Of a DNA stretch of 64,000 bases, positions 32,827-40,830 are shown piece after piece. Source of the DNA: Modestobacter marinus (GTDB lineage: Bacteria > Actinomycetota > Actinomycetes > Mycobacteriales > Geodermatophilaceae); the NCBI RefSeq assembly GCF_019799945.1, contig NZ_JABGCH010000024.1, positions 1 to 64,000 of the forward strand, given 5' to 3'. Position 1 is the stretch's first letter. The number at the start of each line of letters is the position of its first letter. Both the position numbers and the translations under genes were made by a program. The notes under the pieces are model-generated. The model saw only the letters and a list, made by a program, of their open reading frames with translations, was not told the origin of the DNA and ran no database searches.

Positions 32827-33738
32827 GGTGTCGGACGGCGGTGCTCCCAGACCGGTCAGCTTGTCCGGGTTGCGCACCACGAGCACCTGGTCGACCCGCC
32901 CGTGCGTCACGGTCAGGGAGATCGCCAGGAACGGCTCCCCGCCGGTCCACGCCACGATCCCGGTCAGACCGTTGACCTCGGCGACGTCCACCCGCATGTC
33001 GGGCAGCTCCAGTCCCGCGGCCGCCGTCGCCAGGAGGAAGCGGCACACCTTGTCGGTTCCGGTGATCGGCCGCAGAGCCGCCCGTGCCCTGCCTCCGCCG
33101 TCGGTCACCAGGACGACGTCCGGGGCGAGCAGCGCGACCAGCGCCTCGACGTCCCCGCCGGCGGCCGCGGCGAGGAACCGCTCGGTCACCTCCCGCTGGG
33201 TCCGCCGGTCGGTGGCGAACCGCGGACGACGCGCCTGCACGTGCTCGCGGGCCCGGTGCGCCTGCTGGCGGACGGCGGCCTCGGAGCGGCCGAGCGCGGC
33301 GGCCACCTCGGCGACCGGCAGGCCGAAGACCTCACGGAGCACGAACACCGCCCGCTCGACGGGGGAGAGGGTCTCGAGGACGACGAGCAGCGCCAGGGAC
33401 ACCTGCTCGCCGAGCTCGGCGGCCTCCTCGGGACCGCGGTCGGCCTCGTCGGTGAGCAACGGCTCCGGGAGCCACGGGCCGACGTAGGTCTCCCGCCGGG
33501 TCCGGGCCGCGGTGAGCCGGTCCAGCGCCAGGCGTGAGGCGGTCCGCACCAGGTCGGCCCGCGGGTCAGCCACGTCGTCCCGGTCGTCGGCGGACCAGCG
33601 GAGCCAGGCGTCCTGCACGACGTCCTCGGCGTCCGCGACGCTGCCCAGCATCTGGTAGGCGACGGTGAACAGCAGCCGCCGGTGCCGGTCGAAGGCCACC
33701 AGCCTCCCGTCCGGGACCGGCGGCCGGGTGGTGCTCAC
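32824..33738 (-). CDS. ECF41-group (SigJ-like) sigma factor
   Basis: A 304-residue ECF sigma factor. Region 2 (about 12-75) has LLFTVAYQMLGSVADAEDVVQDAWLRW (split motif LGS and DAEDVVQD). Region 4 (about 110-165) has VERAVFVLREVFGLPVAEVA. A SnoaL-like C-terminal domain follows. The ECF41 hallmarks WLPEP (linker), DGGGRAR and NPDKL (C-terminal) are all present; in that group the C-terminal domain tunes activity in place of an anti-sigma factor. GTG 33738 overlaps the stop of the CMD-like gene upstream. Confidence 0.9.
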   Translation of the reverse strand: MSTTRPPVPDGRLVAFDRHRRLLFTVAYQMLGSVADAEDVVQDAWLRWSADDRDDVADPRADLVRTASRLALDRLTAARTRRETYVGPWLPEPLLTDEADRGPEEAAELGEQVSLALLVVLETLSPVERAVFVLREVFGLPVAEVAAALGRSEAAVRQQAHRAREHVQARRPRFATDRRTQREVTERFLAAAAGGDVEALVALLAPDVVLVTDGGGRARAALRPITGTDKVCRFLLATAAAGLELPDMRVDVAEVNGLTGIVAWTGGEPFLAISLTVTHGRVDQVLVVRNPDKLTGLGAPPSDT

Positions 33739-34301
33739 GACGCGGGGGTGGTCGCGGCCGGGACCTCGCAGCGGTCGCGGAAGCCCTGGCTGGTCAGGCC
33801 GAGCGCGCTGTTGAACCGCGACCGCGAGTTCTCCACCGCGACCATCATCGTGAGCTCCACCAGCGCGGCGTCGCTGAGGTGTGCCCGCAGGCCGGCCACC
33901 ATCTCGTCGGTCGCGGCGGGCGGCGTCGCGCTCACGGCCTCGGCGTAGGCCAGCACCTGACGCTCGAGGTCGGTGTAGCGGTCGCTGTTCCGCCAGCGCG
34001 GGACGTCGCGCAGCTTGACCGGGTCGGTGCCCTTGCGGGTGCTGATCCAGTAGCCGAAGTCGACGCACCACGAGCAGCCGATGGTCACCGCGGCGGCCAT
34101 CGTGGCGAGGTCCTTCAGCGTCGGGTCCAGGGCGTGCCACCTCTCCAGCGACATCTCCTGCCGGACGCTGGTGAGCAGCACGCGGGGGTTGTGGCCCATC
34201 GCGGCGGCCGGGTCGGCGACGGTCCCGAACCGGCCGCGCGAGTACCACTCGGTGAGCCGGTACAGCGGCGTGTGGGGCGGGTCGAGCGGGATGCGTGCCA
34301 T
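33735..34301 (-). CDS. carboxymuconolactone decarboxylase/AhpD-like protein
   Basis: A 188-residue protein of the CMD/AhpD fold. Cys76 and Cys79 in GCSWCVDFG are the redox-type CxxC pair of the AhpD branch. This is one of the COE (carboxymuconolactone decarboxylase, oxidoreductase, epimerase) proteins known to be coupled to ECF41 sigma factors. ATG 34301 has GAGGAGG upstream. It overlaps the sigma gene by four bases and is preceded by an ECF41-type promoter, so the operon should be activated by its own product. Substrate unknown. Confidence 0.9.
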   Translation of the reverse strand: MARIPLDPPHTPLYRLTEWYSRGRFGTVADPAAAMGHNPRVLLTSVRQEMSLERWHALDPTLKDLATMAAAVTIGCSWCVDFGYWISTRKGTDPVKLRDVPRWRNSDRYTDLERQVLAYAEAVSATPPAATDEMVAGLRAHLSDAALVELTMMVAVENSRSRFNSALGLTSQGFRDRCEVPAATTPAS

Positions 34302-34335
34302 GGTGGGCTCCTCCTCTACGGGTGCGCGCCCATGA

Positions 34336-34362
34336 GACGGAGCGGCGGCCCCGGACGTGACA
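34336..34362 (-). promoter_or_regulatory. ECF41-type promoter
   Basis: TGTCACG (34356-34362) and CGTC (34336-34339) are separated by 16 bases, matching the published ECF41 target TGTCACA-N16-CGTC with one mismatch. It lies about 35 bases before the CMD-like ATG. Confidence 0.75.
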
Positions 34363-34370
34363 CGCCCTGA

Positions 34371-34399
34371 GGCCCCGTCCCGAGGAGGACAGGGTCCTT
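34371..34399 (-). repeat. post-stop palindromic repeat, shortened copy
   Basis: On the minus strand AAGGACCCTGTCC, a short middle and GGGACGGGGCC begin two bases after the chorismate mutase stop. It keeps both ends of the repeat family but lacks the central CTCGCAAGCTCG. Probably serves as a terminator. Confidence 0.55.
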
Positions 34400-34401
34400 C
34401 T

Positions 34402-34686
34402 TCAGAGACGACCGCGGCCCTGGCGGAGCAGCATCATGCCGAGCGAGGCGCCGTCCGGGCCGAGCGCCGACCGGAAACGGTCGAGCACCTGCCGCTCCCG
34501 GGACAGGCTCAGCCGCATGCCGCCGGAGGCGGTGCGCAGCGACCCGATCTGCTCGGAGATGGCCAGCCGGCGCTGGACCAGCTCGATGATCTGCGCGTCG
34601 CAGAGGTCGATCTGCTCGCGCAGCTCACCGATCCGGTCGGCGGCCGGGGTGTCCGGGGCGGTGGGCTCGGTGGCGGTGGTGCTCAT
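34402..34686 (-). CDS. AroQ-type chorismate mutase
   Basis: A 94-residue chorismate mutase that rearranges chorismate to prephenate for phenylalanine and tyrosine. IGELREQIDLCDAQIIELVQ begins the first helix, with RRLAISEQIG following. The C terminus MMLLRQGRGRL matches the intracellular mycobacterial enzyme Rv0948c, which also lies divergently beside the pcrA/uvrD1 gene. Such enzymes are weak alone and gain activity with DAHP synthase. ATG 34686 follows a GGAG motif. A candidate Phe/Tyr attenuator lies upstream. Confidence 0.92.
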   Translation of the reverse strand: MSTTATEPTAPDTPAADRIGELREQIDLCDAQIIELVQRRLAISEQIGSLRTASGGMRLSLSRERQVLDRFRSALGPDGASLGMMLLRQGRGRL

Positions 34687-34735
34687 GGTCGTCGTCTCCA
34701 GGGGCGAGGAGGCCGTCCGGCCCCGGAGACGAGAA

Positions 34736-34764
34736 ACGCCCCGGGGCCATCGGGCCCGGGGCGT
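34736..34764 (-). terminator. candidate attenuator terminator before chorismate mutase
   Basis: ACGCCCCGGG and CCCGGGGCGT form a strong stem between the leader peptide stop and the chorismate mutase gene. On the minus strand it is followed by TTTCTCG, a short T-run. Position and strength fit a transcription attenuator. Confidence 0.6.
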
Positions 34765-34780
34765 CGTGTTCGGTGGCTGC

Positions 34781-34843
34781 TCAGCCAGCGGTGACGGACA
34801 CCGGAACCCGGTGGCCGTAGAAAAACTCGCGGTGGCGGAGCAC
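34781..34843 (-). CDS. putative Phe/Tyr leader peptide
   Basis: A 20-codon frame from GTG 34843 to TGA 34781, with residues 6-9 EFFY inside VLRHREFFYGHR. Three aromatic residues in a row, two Phe and one Tyr, are the end products of the pathway fed by chorismate mutase. A perfect hairpin (CACCGG-3 bases-CCGGTG, 34799-34813) lies directly after these codons, and a strong stem-loop with a short T-run lies 17 bases past the stop. CAGACT ends 6 bases before the GTG, so the leader is probably leaderless. Function by ribosome-stalling attenuation is inferred; no peptide evidence exists. Confidence 0.65.
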   Translation of the reverse strand: MLRHREFFYGHRVPVSVTAG

Positions 34844-34849
34844 GGCCCG

Positions 34850-34855
34850 AGTCTG
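34850..34855 (-). promoter_or_regulatory. -10 element for the leader peptide/chorismate mutase transcript
   Basis: CAGACT on the minus strand, 6 bases before the leader GTG. Confidence 0.45.
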
Positions 34856-34936
34856 GCACGGGCGCGCGGTCCCGCGCCACCCGCCACGCCCGTCCGGGAC
34901 GTCCCGTGCGTCCCGGGGGCCGTCGGTCCCGCGGCC

Positions 34937-34942
34937 TACAGT
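34937..34942 (+). promoter_or_regulatory. -10 element for pcrA
   Basis: TACAGT lies 9 bases before the pcrA ATG, so the leader would be two or three bases at most. Confidence 0.4.
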
Positions 34943-34951
34943 GGCAGGGAC

Positions 34952-37243
34952 ATGAGCAGCCCTCAGCAGACCCTCCCCGGCACCGCCGCGCTGCCCCGGC
35001 ACACCGCCGGCCAGCCCGGCCGCGCACTCGACCGGATGCTCGCCGGCCTCAACGGACCGCAGCGCGACGCGGTCGTGCACGAGGGCAGCCCCCTCCTGAT
35101 CGTGGCGGGCGCGGGCTCGGGCAAGACCCGGGTGCTCACCCACCGCATCGCCTACCTGCTCGGCGCGCGCGGCGTGCAGCCCGGCGAGATCGTGGCGATC
35201 ACCTTCACCAACAAGGCCGCCGGCGAGATGAAGGAGCGCGTCGCCACCCTGGTCGGGCCGCGCGCCCGGGCCATGTGGGTGTCGACCTTCCACTCGATGT
35301 GCGTGCGCATCCTGCGCGCCGAGGCCGCGAAGCTCGGCATGAAGAGCTCGTTCACCATCTACGACCAGGGCGACTCGGTCCGGCTGATGACGATGGTGGC
35401 CCGGGACCTCGACCTGGACGCCAAGCGGTATCCCGGCCGCAGCCTGGCCAACCAGGTGTCCAACCTGAAGAACGAGCTCGTCGACGAGGAGTCCTACGTC
35501 CCGCAGACGGCGCCGGAGAAGGTGCTGGCCGAGGCGTACAAGCTCTACCAGCGGCGGCTGCGCGAGGCGCACGCCATGGACTTCGACGACCTGATCATGA
35601 CCACGGTGCACCTGCTGCAGGCGTTCCCGGACGTCGCCGAGCACTACCGCCGCCGGTTCCGGCACGTGCTGGTGGACGAGTACCAGGACACCAACCACGC
35701 GCAGTACGTGCTGGTGCGCGAGCTGGTCGGCGGGGCCGGCGGCCCGGTCCCGCCGGCGGAGCTGTGCGTCGTCGGCGACGCCGACCAGTCCATCTACGCG
35801 TTCCGCGGCGCGACGATCCGCAACATCGACGAGTTCGAGCGCGACTACCCCGAGGCGACGACGATCGTCCTGGAGCAGAACTACCGCTCCACCCAGCGCA
35901 TCCTCAGGGCCGCCAACACGGTCATCGCCAAGAACACCTCGCGCCGGCCGAAGAACCTGTGGTCCGACGCCGGCGACGGCGAGCTCATCGAGGGCTACGT
36001 CGCCGACAACGAGCACGACGAGGCCGCCTGGGTGGCCGAGCAGATCGACGCGCTCACCGACGCGGGCACGGCCCGGCCCGCGGACATCGCGGTCTTCTAC
36101 CGCACCAACAACGCCTCCCGGGTGTTCGAGGAGGTGTTCATCCGCGTCGGCATGCCGTACAAGGTCGTCGGCGGGGTGCGCTTCTACGAGCGCAAGGAGG
36201 TCCGCGACGCGCTGGCCTACCTGAAGGTGGTCGCCAACCCCGCGGACGTGGTCAGTCTGCGGCGGGTCATCAACACCCCCAAGCGCGGCATCGGCGAGCG
36301 CGCCGAGGCCTGCATCGAGCAGTTCGCCGACCGGGAGCGGATCGCGTTCGCGTCCGCGCTGCGCCGGTGCTCCGAGGTCACCACCCTGGCCTCCCGGTCG
36401 CTCAAGGCGATCCAGGAGTTCGTGGCGCTGCTCGAGGAGTTCGAGCGGCTGGTCGAGACCGGCTCGGGGCCGGCCGCGCTGCTGGAGAGCATCCTCGACC
36501 GCACCGGCTACCTGGCGGAGCTCTCGGCCAGCACCGACCCGCAGGACGAGGGCCGCGTCGACAACCTCAACGAGCTGATCTCCGTCGCCGCCGAGTTCGA
36601 GGCGGCCACCCCCGGCGGCTCGGTCACCGACTTCCTCGAGCAGGTGTCGCTGGTGGCCGACGCCGACCAGATCCCGGTGACCGGCGACGACGCCGGCGTG
36701 GTGACGCTGATGACCCTGCACACGGCCAAGGGGCTGGAGTTCCCGGTCGTCTTCCTCACCGGCCTGGAGGACGGCGTCTTCCCGCACATGCGAGCGCTCG
36801 GCGACCCCCGTGAACTGGAGGAGGAGCGCCGGCTGGCCTACGTGGGGATCACCCGCGCGCAGCAGCGGCTCTTCCTCTCCCGGGCCACGGTGCGCACCAG
36901 CTGGGGGCAGCCGGCCTACAACCCGCCGTCCCGCTTCCTCGACGAGCTGCCGTCGGACACCGTCCACTGGGCCCGCACGGAGGCGGCGCCGACCGCACCG
37001 ATGGGCTCCGCGCAGGCGCGGGTGGCCGCCACCGGGCTGTCCACCGGCGGGCTGCGCGGCGGCGGGACGAAGCGGCCGGCGATCAGCGTGGAGGTCGGCG
37101 ACCGGGTGAGCCACGACGCCTTCGGGCTGGGCACGGTCGTCGAGGTGAACGGGATCGGCGACAAGGCCCAGGCGACGGTCGACTTCGGCTCGGGGGGCAC
37201 CAAGCGGCTCGTGCTGCGGTACGCGCCCCTCGTGAAGCTGTAG
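34952..37243 (+). CDS. pcrA: ATP-dependent DNA helicase PcrA/UvrD1
   Basis: A 763-residue SF1A 3'-5' helicase acting in nucleotide-excision repair and replication-fork rescue. Walker A is AGAGSGKT (52-59), then TFTNKAA, motif II VDEYQDTN, motif III GDADQSIYAFRGA, motif IV QNYRS, motif V TLHTAKGLEF and motif VI VGITRA. The C-terminal tail ends with a Tudor-like domain (VGDRVSHDAFGLGTVV) that binds RNA polymerase in this family. ATG 34952 fits the -10; the frame is open far upstream. It is divergent from chorismate mutase, as in M. tuberculosis Rv0948c-Rv0949. Confidence 0.96.
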   Translation: MSSPQQTLPGTAALPRHTAGQPGRALDRMLAGLNGPQRDAVVHEGSPLLIVAGAGSGKTRVLTHRIAYLLGARGVQPGEIVAITFTNKAAGEMKERVATLVGPRARAMWVSTFHSMCVRILRAEAAKLGMKSSFTIYDQGDSVRLMTMVARDLDLDAKRYPGRSLANQVSNLKNELVDEESYVPQTAPEKVLAEAYKLYQRRLREAHAMDFDDLIMTTVHLLQAFPDVAEHYRRRFRHVLVDEYQDTNHAQYVLVRELVGGAGGPVPPAELCVVGDADQSIYAFRGATIRNIDEFERDYPEATTIVLEQNYRSTQRILRAANTVIAKNTSRRPKNLWSDAGDGELIEGYVADNEHDEAAWVAEQIDALTDAGTARPADIAVFYRTNNASRVFEEVFIRVGMPYKVVGGVRFYERKEVRDALAYLKVVANPADVVSLRRVINTPKRGIGERAEACIEQFADRERIAFASALRRCSEVTTLASRSLKAIQEFVALLEEFERLVETGSGPAALLESILDRTGYLAELSASTDPQDEGRVDNLNELISVAAEFEAATPGGSVTDFLEQVSLVADADQIPVTGDDAGVVTLMTLHTAKGLEFPVVFLTGLEDGVFPHMRALGDPRELEEERRLAYVGITRAQQRLFLSRATVRTSWGQPAYNPPSRFLDELPSDTVHWARTEAAPTAPMGSAQARVAATGLSTGGLRGGGTKRPAISVEVGDRVSHDAFGLGTVVEVNGIGDKAQATVDFGSGGTKRLVLRYAPLVKL

Positions 37244-37264
37244 CGGCAGCCGCCCCGGGACGAC

Positions 37265-37310
37265 GTGCGCTCGGGGTGGGTCCCCGGTCGGGAACCCACC
37301 CCGAGTGCAC
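37265..37310. terminator. pcrA terminator hairpin
   Basis: CTCGGGGTGGGT and ACCCACCCCGAG pair perfectly (37270-37281 and 37294-37305), extended by GTGC/GCAC after one mismatch. It sits between convergent genes and can act both ways. Confidence 0.75.
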
Positions 37311-37341
37311 CCTGCCGGCCCGGTCCCGGACCCGGCGGGGA

Positions 37342-38490
37342 TCAGCCGAGGGGCACGCCGCGCTCGGCCAGCCACTCCTGCGGGTCGATCGGGTCGCCGT
37401 TCAGCCCGCCCTCGTGGATCTCGAAGTGCAGGTGCGGGCCGGTCGACTGCCCCTGGTTGCCGACCTTGGCGATGAGGTCGCCGGCGGAGACGACGTCACC
37501 GGCCTCGACGAACATGTAGCGCATGTGGCCGTAGATCTGCACGTTGCCGTCGGCGTCCTGGATGTAGACCGCGTAGCCGTACCCGGAGGCCGGACCGGCG
37601 CGCAGCACGACGCCGTCGGCGGCGGCGACGATCGGGGTGCCCAGCGGCGCGGCCAGGTCGAGGCCCCAGTGCATGGTGCCCCAGCGCATGCAGAAGCAGG
37701 TGGTGAGCCGGCCGACAGTGGGGACGACGAAGTCCGGCTCGCGGGCGGCCCGGGAGGCGGCGATCTCGTTGAGCCGCGCCTGCGCCTCGGCCTGGCTGAT
37801 CACGCCCCGGGCGTCGCCGACACCACCGGCGAAGCTGCTGTCGGAGACGCCCAGCCCGTAGTCCTGGGCGGAGGCGACCGGGGCCGGGTCGCTGCCCACC
37901 CCGCCGAGCAGGGCGGTCATCAGCGCGCCGAGGGCGGCGACCACGACCAGCACCGGGGCGCGGCGGCCCGGCGGACGGCGGCGTGCGCGGCGGGGTGCCG
38001 CGGCGGTGGGTGCGGTGCCGGCGGCGGGGGGTGCGGTGGCGGGCGTCGCGGCGGTGGCGGGCGTGGCGGCGGGTGTGGATGCGCTGGCGACGGGTGCGGC
38101 CGGTGCGGTGGTCTCCCGGGCCGCTCGGCGCAGTCGCCGGCGGGCGGAGCGGGTCGCCCGGGGGGCGTCCTCGTCGTCGTCCGCGGGGTCCTCGTCCGCG
38201 GTGTCCTCCTCTGCGGTGTCCTCGTCTGCGCGGTCCTCGTCCAGCGTCTCCTCGGCGGGCACGTCCTCGTCGGCGTCCTCGCGGGCCTGGGTGGCGGCCC
38301 ACTCGCCGTCCCAGTCGCCGTCCCAGTCCGCCGCCCAGCCGTCCTCGGAGCCGGCGGCGAGCAGCGACCGCAGGTCGCCCTCGGACCGGGAACGGCCCAC
38401 GTGCTCACGCAGTCGAGACAAGGGGAACACCTTCCGGGTGCCGCACGGGAGGAGCCGTGTGGTGGTGGTGCAGGTGCGCCGGTCGGCCAC
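37342..38490 (-). CDS. M23 family cell-wall peptidase, membrane-anchored
   Basis: A protein of up to 382 residues. The first half is cytoplasmic, very acidic (DEDVPAEETLDEDRADEDT region) and then Ala/Pro/Thr-rich. One membrane helix lies near 178-197 (LVVVAALGALMTALLGG). The C-terminal peptidase domain (about 260-375) has HWGLDLAAPLGTPI with the metal His and Asp, and GPHLHFEIHEGG with the HxH pair, so it should be catalytically active. Its position after pcrA matches Rv0950c. The start is uncertain: GTG 38490 gives the full length and GTG 38430 a shorter form. Confidence 0.85.
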   Translation of the reverse strand: MADRRTCTTTTRLLPCGTRKVFPLSRLREHVGRSRSEGDLRSLLAAGSEDGWAADWDGDWDGEWAATQAREDADEDVPAEETLDEDRADEDTAEEDTADEDPADDDEDAPRATRSARRRLRRAARETTAPAAPVASASTPAATPATAATPATAPPAAGTAPTAAAPRRARRRPPGRRAPVLVVVAALGALMTALLGGVGSDPAPVASAQDYGLGVSDSSFAGGVGDARGVISQAEAQARLNEIAASRAAREPDFVVPTVGRLTTCFCMRWGTMHWGLDLAAPLGTPIVAAADGVVLRAGPASGYGYAVYIQDADGNVQIYGHMRYMFVEAGDVVSAGDLIAKVGNQGQSTGPHLHFEIHEGGLNGDPIDPQEWLAERGVPLG

Positions 38491-38647
38491 GGGAGCTGAG
38501 CCGGTGTGATCGCGCGTCGACCACGGTCGGTAGTCGCACCGTTGTCATTCGCGGACGCTAACCGCGCTCCGGAGGGGGTTCAACGACCTGTCGGCATGTG
38601 TCTCGATCGGTGGCGAACAGTGACGACACGCGTCACACACGTCCCAC
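38491..38647 (-). promoter_or_regulatory. leader region upstream of the M23 peptidase gene
   Basis: A stretch of 157 bases with lower GC content than its neighbours and no gene. It probably holds the peptidase promoter. I looked for a c-di-AMP (ydaO-type) riboswitch, common before such genes in actinobacteria, and did not find its conserved blocks. Confidence 0.35.
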
Positions 38648-39550
38648 TCAGGCGACGGACGTCGTCACTTCTGTCCAACTCCGACGGCGTCCGGCGAGTG
38701 TTGCTGCCACCTCGTCGAGCACGCCGCGGTGGATCGGCAGCGACATGTGCCCGACGCCCCGGACGAGCACGTTGCGCGCCTGCAGGTCCGGGTGGTCGCA
38801 GCGCCCGGCCGCCGACGGGATCACGACCTGGTCCCGGTCGCTGTAGACGGCGGTGACCTCGGTGCGGCACCCTGCCGCCGGCCGGTCGAGTTCCCGCAGC
38901 AGCGGTGAGTCGGGACGTAGCTGGCGCCCGACCGGGATCGGCAGCGCGTGCGCCCATCGGCTGCCGCCGTGCGGCGTCCCGAGCGTCACCAGACGGTCCA
39001 CCCGGGCGTCGCCGCCCAGTCGCTGCACCAGGTAGCGGGCGACCAGACCGCCGAGGCTGTGCCCGACCACGTGCACCCGGTCGTGCCCGGTCTCCTCGCA
39101 CACCCGCTCGACGTGCCGGCCCAGGGTGGCGGCGGTGCTCTCCACGTCGCGCAGGCGCGGGCTGTAGTTCCACGGGCACACCTGGGCGAAGCCCCGGCGG
39201 CGCAGGCTGCGGCGCATCACCGCGAAGATCGATCGGTTGTCGACCAGGCCGTGGACCAGGAGCACCGGTGTCCGGGCGGCCAGCGGGTCGTCGGCGAACA
39301 GGGCGCGGACAGCCGGGGACTGCAGGCCGGGCCGGAACCGGGAGTCCGGACGGAGCGGCTCCGCGCGGGTGCCCAGGGGCCACAGCAGGGCGTGGGCACC
39401 CACCCAGGCGAGCTCGGTCAGGCCGCCGGTCAGCAGGGTGGGGGACAGCAGGGAGCGCACCGCGCCGACCGGTCCGTCCGGTACGTCGCTGCCCGCCGGA
39501 GCCGTCGGCGCATGCCACGCTGGAGACGAGGGCAGGTGTGTGTTCAGCAC
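38648..39550 (-). CDS. lipase/esterase, alpha/beta hydrolase
   Basis: A 300-residue hydrolase of the triacylglycerol-lipase type. PVLLVHGLVDNRSIF is the oxyanion region, the nucleophile lies in VVGHSLGGLVARYL, TLGTPHGGSRWAH follows, and Asp and His are in YSDRDQVV and GVGHMSLPIH. No clear secretion signal is visible, although a hydrophobic stretch lies near 35-55. GTG 39550 is chosen because AGGAG lies upstream and the longer upstream frame is unlikely. Substrate not known. Confidence 0.82.
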   Translation of the reverse strand: MLNTHLPSSPAWHAPTAPAGSDVPDGPVGAVRSLLSPTLLTGGLTELAWVGAHALLWPLGTRAEPLRPDSRFRPGLQSPAVRALFADDPLAARTPVLLVHGLVDNRSIFAVMRRSLRRRGFAQVCPWNYSPRLRDVESTAATLGRHVERVCEETGHDRVHVVGHSLGGLVARYLVQRLGGDARVDRLVTLGTPHGGSRWAHALPIPVGRQLRPDSPLLRELDRPAAGCRTEVTAVYSDRDQVVIPSAAGRCDHPDLQARNVLVRGVGHMSLPIHRGVLDEVAATLAGRRRSWTEVTTSVA

Positions 39551-39713
39551 GCCGGTCTGTCTCCTGTCCGCCTCGGCACCGCGCCGGGCGGCGCAGCGTG
39601 CACACCTGGTGTGCTCCGCCCGCGGACGGTCATGCCCTTTTGTGCCGAAAGTCACACATTGATCACACGACACGACGACGCACCGTGATCGACCGACCTG
39701 AGGAGGGGGCGCT

Positions 39714-40784
39714 GTGCCCGCCGGTGATCGAGCGCGCGTCCGGAACGACCGGGGAGGGACCTCGTCGGCCTCCCGCGCGGCCGGTGCCCGGGGGAACCGC
39801 CGTCCCGCCAACGGCACCCGACGGCCGGGCCCGGTCGCCCCGGCCACCGACGACCTGGTCGTCGGCCGCGTGCCGGGTGCGGCCCGGGCCGCCGGTCTGC
39901 TGCTCGTCCTGGCGGCCCTCGTCGGCGCCGCGGCGCCCTTCCCCACCTACCTCGTGGTCGGCGGCCAGGCCGTCACGCCGGTCGCCGGTCCGGTGGACGC
40001 GCTCGTGGCGCTGGTCGCGCCGCTGGCGACCCTCGCCGTCGGCCTCACCCTGGCTCTCGGCCGGGTGCCGCGCCTAGGCCTGGCCTACGCCGCGGTCCTC
40101 GGCTCCCTGGCCATCGGGCGCCTGCTCATCGAGATGTACCAGGGGCACGGGTCGACCGATCGGCCCGGCGTCGACGTGCTCGCCGGGGAGCGGGTGCTCA
40201 CCAGCTCCGTGGACACCGGCGCCGGCTGGGCGCTGGGGCTGGTCGCGCTGGGGCTGACCGTCCTGGCCGGTGCCGTCGCGCTGGTCGCCTGGGGGCGCAC
40301 GGTCATGGAGGACGGCGGGGCGCTGGACCCGCTGCGCCCGGCGCTGGCCGGGGCGATGGTCCTGCTCGGGGTCGTGGCCGTGCTGTGCCTGGCGTCCCCG
40401 GCGGCCGACGTCCCCGACGAGGTGGTCACCGACCCCACCACCGGGCTGGAGACGGTGGTGACCGTCGAGGGGCCGCAGGCGCTGCTGGAGCGTCCCGGGC
40501 TGGCCCTGCTGGGCGGGCTGCTCCTGGCCGGAACCCTGCTGCTCTGCTCGGTGACCGCCCCCTCGCTGCGGCCTCGGCTGGGCGCGGTGGGCGGGCTGCT
40601 GGGGATCGCGGTGTTCCTGCTCGCGGCCGGGCTGACCGGCCTGCGGGACGCCGGCCACGGCCCGGACGTCGAGTGGACCGTGCCCGGTGCCGGTCTGCTG
40701 GCCGCCGGGGTCGGCGCCCTCGGGCTGACCGTGCTGGCGTGGCGGTGGCGGGGCCGCCGTCCCGCCTCGTCCGACACGGCCTGA
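39714..40784 (+). CDS. multi-pass membrane protein of unknown function
   Basis: A 356-residue protein with a basic, disordered N terminus (1-45) and about eight hydrophobic segments (near 57-80, 93-115, 120-141, 170-192, 208-227, 260-277, 287-308 and 321-343). I recognise no family motif. A segment rich in Asp, Thr and Glu (DVPDEVVTDPTTGLETVV) lies between helices 5 and 6 and may be extracellular. GTG 39714 follows AGGAGGGGG. Confidence 0.75.
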   Translation: MPAGDRARVRNDRGGTSSASRAAGARGNRRPANGTRRPGPVAPATDDLVVGRVPGAARAAGLLLVLAALVGAAAPFPTYLVVGGQAVTPVAGPVDALVALVAPLATLAVGLTLALGRVPRLGLAYAAVLGSLAIGRLLIEMYQGHGSTDRPGVDVLAGERVLTSSVDTGAGWALGLVALGLTVLAGAVALVAWGRTVMEDGGALDPLRPALAGAMVLLGVVAVLCLASPAADVPDEVVTDPTTGLETVVTVEGPQALLERPGLALLGGLLLAGTLLLCSVTAPSLRPRLGAVGGLLGIAVFLLAAGLTGLRDAGHGPDVEWTVPGAGLLAAGVGALGLTVLAWRWRGRRPASSDTA

Positions 40785-40818
40785 CCCGCGGCGGGTGACC
40801 CGCGCCACAGCCGGGTCC

Positions 40819-40824
40819 TAGAGT
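40819..40824 (+). promoter_or_regulatory. -10 element for the B12-binding protein (leaderless)
   Basis: TAGAGT ends 6 bases before GTG 40831. Confidence 0.5.
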
Positions 40825-40830
40825 CCGCGT

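Noticed and set aside
38491-38700. Possible c-di-AMP riboswitch before the M23 peptidase gene
   Set aside because: The conserved ydaO-type blocks are not visible in either register.
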